A DNA stretch of 64,000 nt from Deltaproteobacteria bacterium. GTDB lineage: Bacteria > Desulfobacterota > Desulfomonilia > UBA1062. The stretch's first letter is position 1. Every line of letters starts with the position of its first letter. The position numbers were made by a program, and so were the translations under genes. This document shows positions 26,236 through 35,858 of the stretch, piece by piece. The notes below the pieces were generated by a model. It saw only the letters and a list, made by a program, of their open reading frames with translations. It had not been told where the DNA came from and did not search any database. The stretch spans positions 100,425 to 164,424 of the forward strand of contig JAKPDW010000004.1 of the NCBI GenBank assembly GCA_029552245.1, read 5' to 3'.

Positions 26236-27620
26236 GAACGGAGCGTGACGCACTGGGCCCGCTGGATCTCCCAGACGACTGCCTCTACGGTATCCACACG
26301 GTGAGGGCCCTCGTGAACTTCGGGACCGGACCCGAGCGTCATGACAGGGAATTCGTGCGCGCCTACCTCCTCGTGAAGAAGGCGTGCGCCCTGGCGAACG
26401 CGGAGCTCGGGTATCTCGACAGGGCGAGGGCCCAGGCATTGACCGCCGCCATAGACTCGCTGATCGATCAAGGCAGGTTCGACGACGTTGTCGTGAACCC
26501 TGTCTCGGGAGGCGCCGGCACCTCCCTCAACATGAACATCAACGAGGTGATCGCGAACACCGCGCTTGTCATGTCCGGCAGGAGACCGGGTGACTACGGC
26601 TACATCCACCCCATCGACCACGTGAACATGCACCAGTCGACCAACGACACCTACCCGAGCGCCCTCAGGATAGCGATGCTGGTCCGCCTGAACAGGCTCG
26701 AGGACGCCCTTGTCAGGCTCCAGGGGGCTCTCCAGGAGAAGGAACGGGCATTCTCCGACCTGCTCGCCCTCGGGAGGACGGAGCTCATGGACGCGCTGCC
26801 CATGACCTGGGGCATGCGTTTCGGGGCCTGGGCCGAGGCCGTGGGCCGTGACCGGTGGAGGATCTTCAAGGCGCGGGAGCGCATCAAGGTGCTCAACCTG
26901 GGCGGCACCGCCATCGGCACCGGGTTCAACGCGCCGCAACGCTACATCTTTCTCGTGACCGAGAAGATCAGGGAAGTCACCAACCTTGCCGTGACGCGTG
27001 CGGAGAACATGGTCGAAGCCACGCAGAACCAGGACGCGGTCGTGGAAGTGTCGGGGCTTCTGAGGACATGCGCCGTGAACCTGATGAAGATCTCCGAGGA
27101 CATGAGGCTGCTCGCCTCGGGTCCCTCGGGCGGTATCGGCGAAGTGGTGTTGAAGGCCCTCCAGGAGGGGTCGTCCATCATGCCCGGCAAGATCAACCCG
27201 GTCATGTGCGAGCATGCGACCCAGGTCTGCCTCTCTGTCATGGCCTACGACTGGCTCGTCGCGAACGCCGTCGCGCTCGGGAACCTCGAGCTGAGCCAGT
27301 TCCTGCCGCTCGCCGCGCACTCGGTGCTCAAGGCGATGTCCATCCTCGAAGACGCCGTGTCCAGGTTCTGTAGCGGTGTGGTCGAGGGGTTGGGGCTCGA
27401 CAGGGAGAAGGTCAAGGAGAACCTCGACGACTCCGTGGCCGTTCTCACCTACCTGGCGCCGGTGATCGGACACGAGGCCGCTTCGGAGGTCTACACGGCC
27501 ATGAGACAAGACAGGCGCAGCATACGCCAGATCCTCGCGGACAAGGGGATCATGACCCCCGAGACATTCGACGAACTCGTGTCATCACATGCTGTGCGCC
27601 GGACGGGATACAGGACATGA
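26232..27620 (+). CDS. aspA: Aspartate ammonia-lyase in the hydrogenase maturation operon
   Basis: A 462-residue aspartase/fumarase-superfamily protein that converts aspartate to fumarate and ammonia. The signature GSSIMPGKINPVMCEHATQ is complete, and the N-terminal DCLYGIHTVRALVNF and HQSTNDTYPSA motifs support aspartase over fumarase C. GTG start overlapping the hydE stop, AGGAGG upstream, and an ATGA overlap with hydF show it is part of the operon. Aspartase genes sit beside hydE/F in several anaerobes. A plausible but unproven role is local ammonia supply for the bridging dithiomethylamine of the H-cluster. It could instead serve general aspartate fermentation. Confidence 0.92.
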   Translation: MRTERDALGPLDLPDDCLYGIHTVRALVNFGTGPERHDREFVRAYLLVKKACALANAELGYLDRARAQALTAAIDSLIDQGRFDDVVVNPVSGGAGTSLNMNINEVIANTALVMSGRRPGDYGYIHPIDHVNMHQSTNDTYPSALRIAMLVRLNRLEDALVRLQGALQEKERAFSDLLALGRTELMDALPMTWGMRFGAWAEAVGRDRWRIFKARERIKVLNLGGTAIGTGFNAPQRYIFLVTEKIREVTNLAVTRAENMVEATQNQDAVVEVSGLLRTCAVNLMKISEDMRLLASGPSGGIGEVVLKALQEGSSIMPGKINPVMCEHATQVCLSVMAYDWLVANAVALGNLELSQFLPLAAHSVLKAMSILEDAVSRFCSGVVEGLGLDREKVKENLDDSVAVLTYLAPVIGHEAASEVYTAMRQDRRSIRQILADKGIMTPETFDELVSSHAVRRTGYRT

Positions 27621-28861
27621 ACTCGACCCCCATAGCCAACAGGATCCACATAGGCGTCTTCGGCAGGCGCAACGTCGGCAAGTCGTCCTTCATCAACGCC
27701 CTGACAGGCCAGAGTGTCTCCATCGTGTCGCCGGTCGCGGGCACCACGACCGACCCGGTGGGCAAGGCCATGGAGATATCGGGTGTCGGGCCGGTGTACA
27801 TCTACGATACCGCTGGCATCGACGACACCGGCGAGCTCGGCACGATGCGCGTGAAGAAGACCCTGGCCGTCTTGGGCAAGGTGAACGTCGCCCTCCTCGT
27901 GACAACGGCCCAAGGGCTCGACGAGGACGACAGGGACCTCATGAGACGGCTTTCCGGGAGAGGGATAGTCACGATCGTGGTGTTCAACAAGGCTGACGTC
28001 GAACGTCCCGGGAGAGAGGTCGTCGATACGCTCGATCGAACAGGCGTGCGCCACGTCACGGTGAGCTCGCTCACCGGCGAGGGCATCGACCGGGCAAGGC
28101 AGGCGATCGTCGATGCAGCGTCCTCGCTGAGGCCCGAACCCCCGACGATCGTGGGCGACCTCATCGGTCACGGCGATTGCGTGCTCCTCATCGTTCCCAT
28201 AGACCTCGGGGCGCCAAGGGGGAGGCTCATCCTGCCGCAGGTCCAGGTCATCAGGGACATCCTCGACAACGACGCCGTGGCGGTCGTCGCCAAGGAGAGG
28301 GAGATAGAGTACGTGATGAGAGGGCTCGCCCGTCCGCCCTCGCTCGCCGTCTGCGACTCCCAGGTGGTTCTCAAGGTCTCGGGCGACTTGCCCCCGGACG
28401 TGAGGCTGACGACGTTCTCCATCCTCTTCTCGAGGCTCAAGGGCGACCTGGCGACCTTCGTCGAGGGGGTCAGAGCGATCGAAGGTCTCGCTGACGGCGA
28501 CAGGGTCCTCATCCTGGAGGCCTGCACCCATCACCCCCTGCCCGACGACATAGGGAGGGTGAAGATCCCCAGGTGGCTCAGACAGTACACCGGCCGGGAC
28601 CTCTCCTTCGACGTGCACGCGGGGCCCGTGCTCGACCGTGACGTCTCCTCGTACAAGCTTGCCGTCCACTGCGGTGGGTGCATGATCAACAGGGCGGAGA
28701 TGCTGAACAGGATAGGGATGCTCAAGGATGCCGGGGTGCCGGTGACGAACTACGGGGTCGCGATCTCGTACGTCCACGGTGTCCTCGACCGGGTCCTTCA
28801 GCCCTTCCCGTACGAGCGGTCGCTCCTTGCCCGAGTGGAAGAGGGCGGCACAAAGACATGA
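27617..28861 (+). CDS. hydF: [FeFe]-hydrogenase maturation GTPase and scaffold
   Basis: A 414-residue GTPase that carries the diiron precursor and delivers it to apo-HydA. P-loop GRRNVGKSSFINAL near residues 16-29, DTAG in YDTAGIDD, and NKAD in FNKADVE. The C-terminal cluster domain has the HydF signature CTHH, then HCGGCMINR (C-x-H ... C-x2-C). The length fits the family. Last gene of the operon, with its ATG overlapping the aspA stop. Confidence 0.96.
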   Translation: MNSTPIANRIHIGVFGRRNVGKSSFINALTGQSVSIVSPVAGTTTDPVGKAMEISGVGPVYIYDTAGIDDTGELGTMRVKKTLAVLGKVNVALLVTTAQGLDEDDRDLMRRLSGRGIVTIVVFNKADVERPGREVVDTLDRTGVRHVTVSSLTGEGIDRARQAIVDAASSLRPEPPTIVGDLIGHGDCVLLIVPIDLGAPRGRLILPQVQVIRDILDNDAVAVVAKEREIEYVMRGLARPPSLAVCDSQVVLKVSGDLPPDVRLTTFSILFSRLKGDLATFVEGVRAIEGLADGDRVLILEACTHHPLPDDIGRVKIPRWLRQYTGRDLSFDVHAGPVLDRDVSSYKLAVHCGGCMINRAEMLNRIGMLKDAGVPVTNYGVAISYVHGVLDRVLQPFPYERSLLARVEEGGTKT

Positions 28862-29046
28862 AACGGGTGATCCCGGTGTTGCAGAACGAGCAGAAATGAG
28901 CCTATAAGGTGGGACATATTGATAAGACGTCGGGAAATCAGCCCATGGATACCCCACCATGATGGCTCGGCACGTCCGCGAGACCCCGGGCGATGCGGTA
29001 TGTATTCTTCAGTGTCCATGGCAATCGATATCGTGGGAGGAAAGGT

Positions 29047-31734
29047 ATGGTCATAACCATCGATGGAAGGGAGTGCACATTCACGCCTGGAAGCACCGTG
29101 TACGAGGTGGCCAGGGACAACGGCATCGCCATCCCGGTGCTCTGCCACCACGAGCAGCTCAAGCCCGTGGGCGCATGCAGGGTGTGCGTGGTGGAGGTGC
29201 AGGGTGCGCGCTCGCTCGTCACATCGTGCGCGATGCCTGCAGAGAACGGCATGGTGGTGAACACGAAGAGCGAGAGGGTGTTGAAGGCCAGGCGCCTGTC
29301 CGTGGAGCTCCTGCTCACCCAGGGTCATCACAACTGTCTCGTGTGCGAACAGAGCGGCGACTGCGTGCTCCAGAGCCTGGCGTATGAACTCGGCATAGAC
29401 GCACCCAGGTTCAGCGAGCCCGAGGGCTTCAGGCCCGTGGAGCAGGGCAACGAGATGATCGTGCGCGACATGAACAAGTGCATCCTGTGCGGGTTGTGCG
29501 TGAGGGCCTGCAACGAGATCCAGGTAAACCAGGTGCTCGACTTCTCGGGCCGCGGCCCCACGGCCGACGTGGGCCCCGCCTTCCACCTGGCCTACGAGGA
29601 CTCCACCTGCGTGTTCTGCGGCGAGTGCGTGAGGCTGTGTCCCGTGGGTGCGCTCTACGAGAAGCAGGGGCGTTTCAAGAGCAGGGCCGGAGAGGCGCGC
29701 AAGGTGCGCACCACGTGCGAGTACTGCGGTGTGGGCTGCCAGATGGAGCTCAACGTGAAGGACGGCCGCGTGGTCAAGGTGACGACGCCCAGGTGGAACG
29801 CGCCCGCACCCAACAGGGGCAGCCTCTGCATCAAGGGCAGGTTCGGGTTCGACTTTCTCGACCATCCCGACCGGATCACGAAACCGCTGATCCGCATCGA
29901 CGGCGAACTCAAGGAGGCGAGCTGGGACGAGGCCATCGCGTACGTGGCCGACAGGCTGTCGTCCATCCGGGACACCTTCGGCCCGGACGCTATCGCCGGT
30001 CTCTCCTCGGCCCGGTGCACGAACGAGGAGAACTACCTCTTCCAGAAATTCATGCGCGCGGTGATCGGCACCAACAACGTGGACCACTGCGCCCGGCTCT
30101 GACACAGCTCCACGGTGGCCGGTCTGGCCATCGCATTCGGTTCCGGGGCCATGACGAACTCTATCGCCGACCTCGAGGAGTCGAAGTGCATCCTCGTGAC
30201 CGGCAGCAACACCACGGAGAACCATCCGGTGATCTCCACGTTCATCAAGAGGGCGGTGACCCAGCGCGGGGCGAAGCTGATCCTTGCCGACCCGCGGAGG
30301 ATCGACCTCGCCAGGTTCGCGACCGTTTGGCTGAGACAGAAGCCGGGGACGGACATCGCCTGGATCAACGGGTTGATGAACGTGATCGTCACCGAGAACC
30401 TTCACGACCAGGCCTTCATAGACGAGCGCACCGAGAACTTCGACGCCCTCAAGGAGGTGCTCAAGAAGTACACCCCGGACTACGTGGAGCGGGTCACGGG
30501 GATCCCTGCCGAGGACCTGAAGAAGGCCGCGCGACTCTATGCCACCTCCGGCGCATCGGCAATCGTGTACGCCATGGGCATCACCCAGCACATCAACGGC
30601 ACGGACAACGTCAAGTCTCTGGCCAACCTGGCCATGCTCACGGGCAACATCGGCAGGCCTGGCACGGGCGTGAACCCGTTCAGGGGCCAGAACAACGTCC
30701 AGGGCGCTTGCGACGTCGGGTGCCTGCCGGGGACCCTTCCCGCATACAAGAAGGTGACCGAGGACGCCGAACGGAAGCCCTTCGAGGATGCCTGGGGCGT
30801 GAAGCTCCTCAACAAGCCTGGGCTCACCATACCCAAGATCATGGACGCGGCGGCCCAAGGCGCACTGAAGGCCCTCTACGTCATGGGAGAGAACCCCCTC
30901 ATGTCCGACCCCGACATCGACCACGTGCGCGAGGCGCTCAAGAACCTGGATCTGCTCGTGGTCCAGGACATCTTCATGAACGAGACGGCACAGTACGCCC
31001 ACGTGATCCTGCCGAGCACGGCGTGGGCTGAGAAGGAGGGGACGTTCACCAACACCGAACGTCGCGTGCAAAGGGTGAGAAAGGCGATCGAGGGCCCGGG
31101 CGAGGTTAGGGACGACTGGCACATCATCACGGACATCGCATCGAGGATGGGCGCCGCCTGGAGCTACCGGAGCGCGGCCGAGGTCTTCGAGGAGATCGCC
31201 CGCGTGACCCCGTCGTACGCCGGCATCACCTACGACCGCATCGAGTGGGAAGGCATCCAGTGGCCGTGCCCGACGCCCGAGCACCCCGGCACGCCGATCC
31301 TGCACGCCCACGCCTTCACCAGGGGCAAGGGCCTGTTCTCTCCCTGCGAACACGTCGATGCGGCTGAGCTGCCGGACAAGGAGTACCCGTTCATCCTCAC
31401 CACCGGCCGTATTCTCTACCAGTACCACACGGCCACCATGAGCAGGCGCTCCAAGGCGCTCGTGTCGCGATCGCCCGGGGCCTTCGTCGAGATCAACCCC
31501 GGAGATGCGGGCAGGCTCGGTATCGCGGACGGTGACAGGGTGAGGGTGACCAGCCGCAGGGGGTCCATCGAGGTCTCGGCCCAGGTATCGGAGAGGTGCG
31601 ACGAGGGCGTCGTGTTCATCCCCTTCCACTACAGCGAGGCGGCGGTGAACAGGCTCACCATCCGGGCCGTCGACCCGGTTGCGAACATCCCCGAGTTCAA
31701 GGTGTGCGCGGTGAGAATCGACAAGGCTGCATGA
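29047..31734 (+). CDS. fdhA: Selenocysteine-containing NAD(P)-linked formate dehydrogenase
   Basis: A single 895-residue CDS read through an in-frame TGA at 30100-30102 as selenocysteine 352 (VDHCARL-U-HSSTVAGLA). It reversibly converts formate and CO2. Residues 1-200 match HydA-type electron-input domains: [2Fe-2S] C33/C44/C47/C61, His/Cys cluster near H94-C106, and C145/148/151/155 plus C188/191/194/198. Then the Mo/W-bis-MGD domain starts with CEYCGVGC (C224, C227, C231, C261). GGAGG lies 7 nt before the ATG. No NuoE/NuoF partner follows, so it may borrow the hydrogenase's flavoprotein subunits, or form an H2-CO2 complex. An ordinary gene caller would split this gene in two. Confidence 0.95.
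30100..30132 (+). promoter_or_regulatory. UGA selenocysteine codon and SECIS hairpin in fdhA
   Basis: TGA at 30100-30102, then 11 nt, then a stem of 7 pairs (GGTGGCC 30114-30120 with GGCCATC 30126-30132, one G-U) closing a GGTCT loop (30121-30125). The loop sequence and 11-nt spacing are those of the Escherichia coli fdhF SECIS. SelB and tRNA-Sec must be encoded elsewhere. Confidence 0.9.
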
Positions 31735-31746
31735 GTGGGCTTGAAA

Positions 31747-31814
31747 AGAGCACGAACCACGCGCCGCGGTTCCAGGTGGTTTTCGGCCAGCCGGGCGCGT
31801 GGTTTCAGGGCTCT
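31747..31814 (+). terminator. Long hairpin after fdhA
   Basis: AACCACGCGCC (31755-31765) pairs perfectly with GGCGCGTGGTT (31794-31804), and AGAGC/GCTCT extends the base after a small internal loop. It begins 13 bp after the fdhA stop. No T-run follows, so it may be a 3'-end stabiliser or a factor-dependent terminator. Confidence 0.5.
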
Positions 31815-31966
31815 ATGGATATATGAGTGCCCGAACGATGCAAAGCCATGACCACTCTTGCAAGGAGAAGGCGACTGCGGTATGGAGGGCTTGCCCTCTT
31901 GCGGTGTATAATGGTACAAGGGCGCGATCGCAACACACTCGATAATACATGAGAGGAGGCTTCCAT

Positions 31967-33259
31967 ATGGCGAACGAGAATCTGGAGAGCAAGCGTTGGG
32001 GCATTGCAATCGCAGCTGTCGTCATGCAGCTGTGCTTGGGGACGGTGTACGCCTGGTCGGTCTTCAAGAAGCCGTTGATGGGCGTCCATGGATGGGGAGA
32101 GACCCAGACGCAGCTGACGTTCATGATCTTCATGTTCATGGTGGGCACCTCTGCCGCCTTCGGAGGAACGCTCGTCGACAAGAAGGGCCCGCGTTTCGTC
32201 GCCACCATCGGCGCCATACTCTTCGGTATCGCCACGATCCTCTCGGGTCTCGCAGACCAGGTGGCGAGCCTTCCCCTCTTGTACCTGTCCTACGGGATCA
32301 TCGGCGGTCTCGGCAACGGCTTCTGCTACGTCACGCCCATCGCAACGCTGATCCGGTGGTTCCCTGACAAGCGGGGCCTGGTGACCGGGCTCGCGGTCAT
32401 GGGCTTCGGCCTGGGCGCGTTCTTCATGGGCAAGATCGCACCCGCCATGATCAACGCCTATGCTGGCGGGCTGACCGAGTCAGGCGTGGCCCTGACCTTC
32501 TACATCTGGGGCGTGATCTTCCTGGTGCTGTGCGTCGGCGCCGCCCAGCTCTTCAAGAACCCGCCCGCGGGCTGGTTGCCGGCCGGGTTCACCCCCTCGG
32601 CAACCACGGTTTCCGCCGCCGACTCCTACACCTTCGACGAGGCCATCAAGACACCCCAGTGGTGGATGCTCTGGGGCATGCTGTTCCTGAACGTGTCTGC
32701 GGGCCTCGGTCTCATCTCCCAGCTTTCGCCCCTCGCGCAGGACTACTACAAGCCTCTCGTTTCTGACCCGAACATCCTGAACGACCCCGAAGCGCTCAAG
32801 AAGACTCTCGCTGTCGCCGGAGGAACGGTAGTGTCGATCTCTGCGATCTTCAACGGGCTGGGCAGGCTCTTCTGGGCCCGTGTGTCAGATATCAAGGCCA
32901 TCGGCAGAAGGGGCGTGTTCGGGTTCATGTTCGCGTCCCAGGCGGTGATCTACATTCTCGTGGCAACAGGCGTGATCAGCCAGTACTACATCTTCATGAT
33001 CGCCGCGTGCTACCTGCTCGCCTGCTACGGCGGCGGCTTCGCCACCATGCCCGCCTTCGCGGCCGACAACTTCGGGCCGGGCTACATCGGCAAGGTCTAC
33101 GGCTTCATGCTCACGGCGTGGGCTTGCGCAGGTATCGTGGGCCCGCTGGCCTTCGCCCAGTTCAAGGACCAGTCGCTCTATATCGCGGCCGCACTGCTCA
33201 TCATCGGCTTCGTGCTCGTCCTCGCGTTCAGGCGGCGGGAGCATCACAAGAAGGCTTGA
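31967..33259 (+). CDS. MFS transporter, oxalate/formate antiporter family
   Basis: A 430-residue, 12-helix major facilitator of the OFA family. The start at ATG 31967 has GAGGAGG 8 nt upstream; an earlier ATG (31949) overlaps that site. LGTVYAWSVFKKPL in helix 1, RWFPDKRGLVTGLAVMGFGLGA after helix 4 and the long inter-domain loop are typical of OFA proteins. Members exchange oxalate/formate or carry other carboxylates. Its place right after fdhA suggests formate export or uptake, though many OFA proteins have unknown substrates. A perfect TATAAT lies at 31907-31912, without a matching -35. Confidence 0.85.
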   Translation: MANENLESKRWGIAIAAVVMQLCLGTVYAWSVFKKPLMGVHGWGETQTQLTFMIFMFMVGTSAAFGGTLVDKKGPRFVATIGAILFGIATILSGLADQVASLPLLYLSYGIIGGLGNGFCYVTPIATLIRWFPDKRGLVTGLAVMGFGLGAFFMGKIAPAMINAYAGGLTESGVALTFYIWGVIFLVLCVGAAQLFKNPPAGWLPAGFTPSATTVSAADSYTFDEAIKTPQWWMLWGMLFLNVSAGLGLISQLSPLAQDYYKPLVSDPNILNDPEALKKTLAVAGGTVVSISAIFNGLGRLFWARVSDIKAIGRRGVFGFMFASQAVIYILVATGVISQYYIFMIAACYLLACYGGGFATMPAFAADNFGPGYIGKVYGFMLTAWACAGIVGPLAFAQFKDQSLYIAAALLIIGFVLVLAFRRREHHKKA

Positions 33260-33283
33260 TCTCAAAACAAACGCATTGCTTGA

Positions 33284-33322
33284 GAAGCGAGGGGGGCGGA
33301 CCGTGACTGCCCCCCTCGCTTC
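33284..33322. terminator. Bidirectional hairpin between convergent genes
   Basis: A perfect 14-bp stem (GAAGCGAGGGGGGC at 33284-33297 with its complement at 33309-33322) and an 11-nt loop, placed between the convergent OFA transporter and lipoprotein genes. T-rich sequence follows on the plus strand only loosely. Confidence 0.75.
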
Positions 33323-33392
33323 AATCGTTCTTCCACCAGGCGATCCTCGACGTCTCTATGCACGTGGCCTGGAGACAACCCTCTGACCAACT

Positions 33393-34385
33393 TCAGTCGT
33401 ACGTGATGGACGGGTTGAAGAGGCTGTATATGCCTGACTCCGGCAGAACCTCAGAGGTTCCGATCCAGTAGTACAACCTGAGCCCCTCATCGGTGAAGAC
33501 AGCCTCGGCGTCCATGGGGGCGTAGAAATCATCCCCGATGGAAAACTCTCCGATGACAGGCGGGTAAGATACGGTAAAGGTTGTGCCGTCTGAGGATGTC
33601 GCCATGTAGATGCCTTTCTGGCGCGAAGAAGAGTTCGGCCCTCTCGTGGCGAAGAAGATACGTATGGCGCCGGATCCGTCAACCACCGCACCCGCTGTCC
33701 CGGTCATGTCCAACGTGGGGATTCTGCTGTTTACGGCCATTACCATGGATGGCTCTATCGCGATCCCCTGTTTGGTCCATGAAAGGCCATCGTCCGATAC
33801 GGCGGTCTTGATCCTGTACACTTCTTCACTGTCCACCGCATCATAGTACATCCGGAAGGTCCCGTCGGGAAGCCTGATCACGTCGGGGTGTTTTATCCCT
33901 CCGGTTTCATCGTCTTCGTCCGGGCTCAGACGCGTACCAGACTCGGCTGCAAAGACAAGCCCGTCTTCAGATATGGAGCTCTTCACAACCCCACCCCAGT
34001 TGTAGTATATGCGAACCCTCCCGTCGGGAAGCGCTACGGCTGCGGGCATATTGGCTCCCGCCACCCGGGTTCCGTCCTCTTGAGTCCAAATCAGTCCGTC
34101 TTCGGAGAAAGCGCTGTAGATATTATGCTCTCCTTGGGAGACTTCCTTCTCGAAATACATTCGGAATCCGCCTTCCTCCAGAGAAACGATGTCCGGGTTG
34201 AATGCATAAGGATCCGTGAAACGCACCCCATCCTCTCTCTCCCAGCCATTTGCCAGAGAAATGGAATCTTCGGATCCAGACCCCCCCGAACCACCGCCGC
34301 ACGAGAAGATGGATAGGGCCAAGATGAACAGTACGGCCAGAATCGAGCTTACCTGCAAGAGCTTGCGATCGTTCTTCATTTCCAT
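33393..34385 (-). CDS. Lipoprotein with sialidase/glycosidase-like beta-propeller
   Basis: A 330-residue lipoprotein. Signal AVLFILALSIFSC ends in a lipobox, then a Gly/Ser linker (GGGSGGSGS). The body has repeated propeller blades with Asp-box-like SxDGLxWT (SEDGLIWTQ, SEDGLVFAA, SDDGLSWTK, SSDGTTFTV) and partner strands FRMYF, VRIYYNW, FRMYYDA and LRLYYWI. This resembles five-bladed glycosyl-hydrolase or sialidase-like propellers, but no catalytic set is evident. Its G+C content is visibly lower than that of its neighbours, which suggests recent acquisition. Function unknown, perhaps surface glycan binding. Confidence 0.7.
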   Translation of the reverse strand: MEMKNDRKLLQVSSILAVLFILALSIFSCGGGSGGSGSEDSISLANGWEREDGVRFTDPYAFNPDIVSLEEGGFRMYFEKEVSQGEHNIYSAFSEDGLIWTQEDGTRVAGANMPAAVALPDGRVRIYYNWGGVVKSSISEDGLVFAAESGTRLSPDEDDETGGIKHPDVIRLPDGTFRMYYDAVDSEEVYRIKTAVSDDGLSWTKQGIAIEPSMVMAVNSRIPTLDMTGTAGAVVDGSGAIRIFFATRGPNSSSRQKGIYMATSSDGTTFTVSYPPVIGEFSIGDDFYAPMDAEAVFTDEGLRLYYWIGTSEVLPESGIYSLFNPSITYD

Positions 34386-34590
34386 GGATCTCCTTTATAA
34401 GTGATTAAGATAGTCTTCGGAAAATGCACCGCTCAACTTGAAGAGATGTGACCCACGCTTCGACGCTGATTGATCACAAGACTCGAGTTCATTTGCTGTA
34501 AGAACAGGAGCTGAAAGGCGACAGACCTCGTGCGCGGGTTTGTGAGAACCCCCTGGGCGACCTTTCGCCGTCTTAGGTTCAGAGGCACCG

Positions 34591-35790
34591 TCACTCGTTA
34601 CCGGGACCTTCTTCGATCTCCTCGGCAGTAGGTTCAGGCGTTCCCGGCAACAGCGAGTACGGGATGAAGGCGAGGTTCGCGATCATTGTGGGGATGACCG
34701 CGCTCGCGATCACGCCGGCCACGAGAAAGGAATACTGCTCGCGGCCGACGATGCCATGCGACAGCCCGTACAAGGCGGAGATGGTCCCGAAGGTCAGGCC
34801 CGTGGACATCATGAGGGTGTAGTACCACCGCTCGTTCGTCTCCTTCCTGAACATGGATATGAACGGGTAGAGGCCGAAGATCTTGCTCGCCACCTTGCCG
34901 GCCAGGAGCGCCAGGAAGACGAGCGGCATTGCGGCTATGGCGGGCAGGCTCACCAGGGATCCCGCCCTGAGGAAGTAGAAGGGTGTCAGGAACCCTATGC
35001 ACAGGGTCCGCATCCGTCTGATCCACAGCTCGTCCTTCGCCGCGAACTCGGCAAGCACGATGCCCGCCACGTAGGCGGGCAGCACCGCCTCGCTGCCCGA
35101 CCACAGGGCCAGGGCGCCCAGGCCGAACAGGGTGAACATGACCCACTTGGCCCGGATGGCGGCTGTCCGGTGACCGAATTTCCTGGTGAAGCGCTTTGAG
35201 AGCCGGGGAAGGACGGCCAGGAAAACGGCGCTCGCCGCGATGAAGACGAGGGTCTTGGCGGTGAAGGGCGAAAAGAGCAGCCCAAGAGCGATGACCGTAC
35301 CCAGGTCGTTCACGAAGCATGCACCGAGGATGCCCTTGCCGAACTCGGTGCGGTTGAAACCGGTCTCCAGCATCACGGCATAGACGACCGCCATGGAGGT
35401 GGTGGAGAGCGCCACCCCTGCCAGCAGGCTCGCCTGGGGAGACCACCCCAAGAGATAGTGCGCCAGGGCCGCGCACCCGGCAAAGGGCGCCAGGAAGCCT
35501 ACGATGCCCACCACGGTTACTTCTTTCCACTTGGCGCGCATCACCTGGGGTTCCAGTTCGGCGCCGGCCAGGAAGGTGAGCAGGATCGCGCCTGATGACG
35601 CCAGGAAGCGCAGCCATTCGGCATCGGCGCCGATGAGCCCCTGTCCGAGGTAATACTCGCACGCCGCGCCCGCGGCCATGCCCACGCAGATCTCCACGAG
35701 GGCCATGGAGATCCTCAGGTAGGAGGCGATGACGGTCGCGATGACCGCGAGCCCGAGCCACAGGGCGGCGATGGAGAAGGGTATGGTCAT
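34591..35790 (-). CDS. Kef/CPA2-type cation:proton antiporter
   Basis: A 399-residue membrane protein with about 12 helices, matching the Na+/H+ exchanger domain of the monovalent cation:proton antiporter-2 family. GAILLTFLAGAELEP, STTSMAVVYAVMLE and GACFVNDLGTVIALG (holding the family's N-D ion-binding pair) are characteristic. There is no C-terminal TrkA-N domain, so it is not regulated like KefB/C. It ends with a short acidic tail (EPTAEEIEEGPGNE). The ATG at 35790 has AGGAGA 6 nt upstream. Likely role: Na+ or K+ exchange for pH or osmotic homeostasis. Confidence 0.85.
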   Translation of the reverse strand: MTIPFSIAALWLGLAVIATVIASYLRISMALVEICVGMAAGAACEYYLGQGLIGADAEWLRFLASSGAILLTFLAGAELEPQVMRAKWKEVTVVGIVGFLAPFAGCAALAHYLLGWSPQASLLAGVALSTTSMAVVYAVMLETGFNRTEFGKGILGACFVNDLGTVIALGLLFSPFTAKTLVFIAASAVFLAVLPRLSKRFTRKFGHRTAAIRAKWVMFTLFGLGALALWSGSEAVLPAYVAGIVLAEFAAKDELWIRRMRTLCIGFLTPFYFLRAGSLVSLPAIAAMPLVFLALLAGKVASKIFGLYPFISMFRKETNERWYYTLMMSTGLTFGTISALYGLSHGIVGREQYSFLVAGVIASAVIPTMIANLAFIPYSLLPGTPEPTAEEIEEGPGNE

Positions 35791-35858
35791 GGGTATCTCC
35801 TTTGTGGTTTTCGTGAATCCCGCCAATCAGGAATCTGCGTGGAAAACGCGTGGGTTGG

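Noticed and set aside
30100..30102. Stop codon splitting the formate dehydrogenase into two genes
   Set aside because: Position in the active site and the SECIS-like hairpin show it is selenocysteine, not a frameshift or nonsense mutation.
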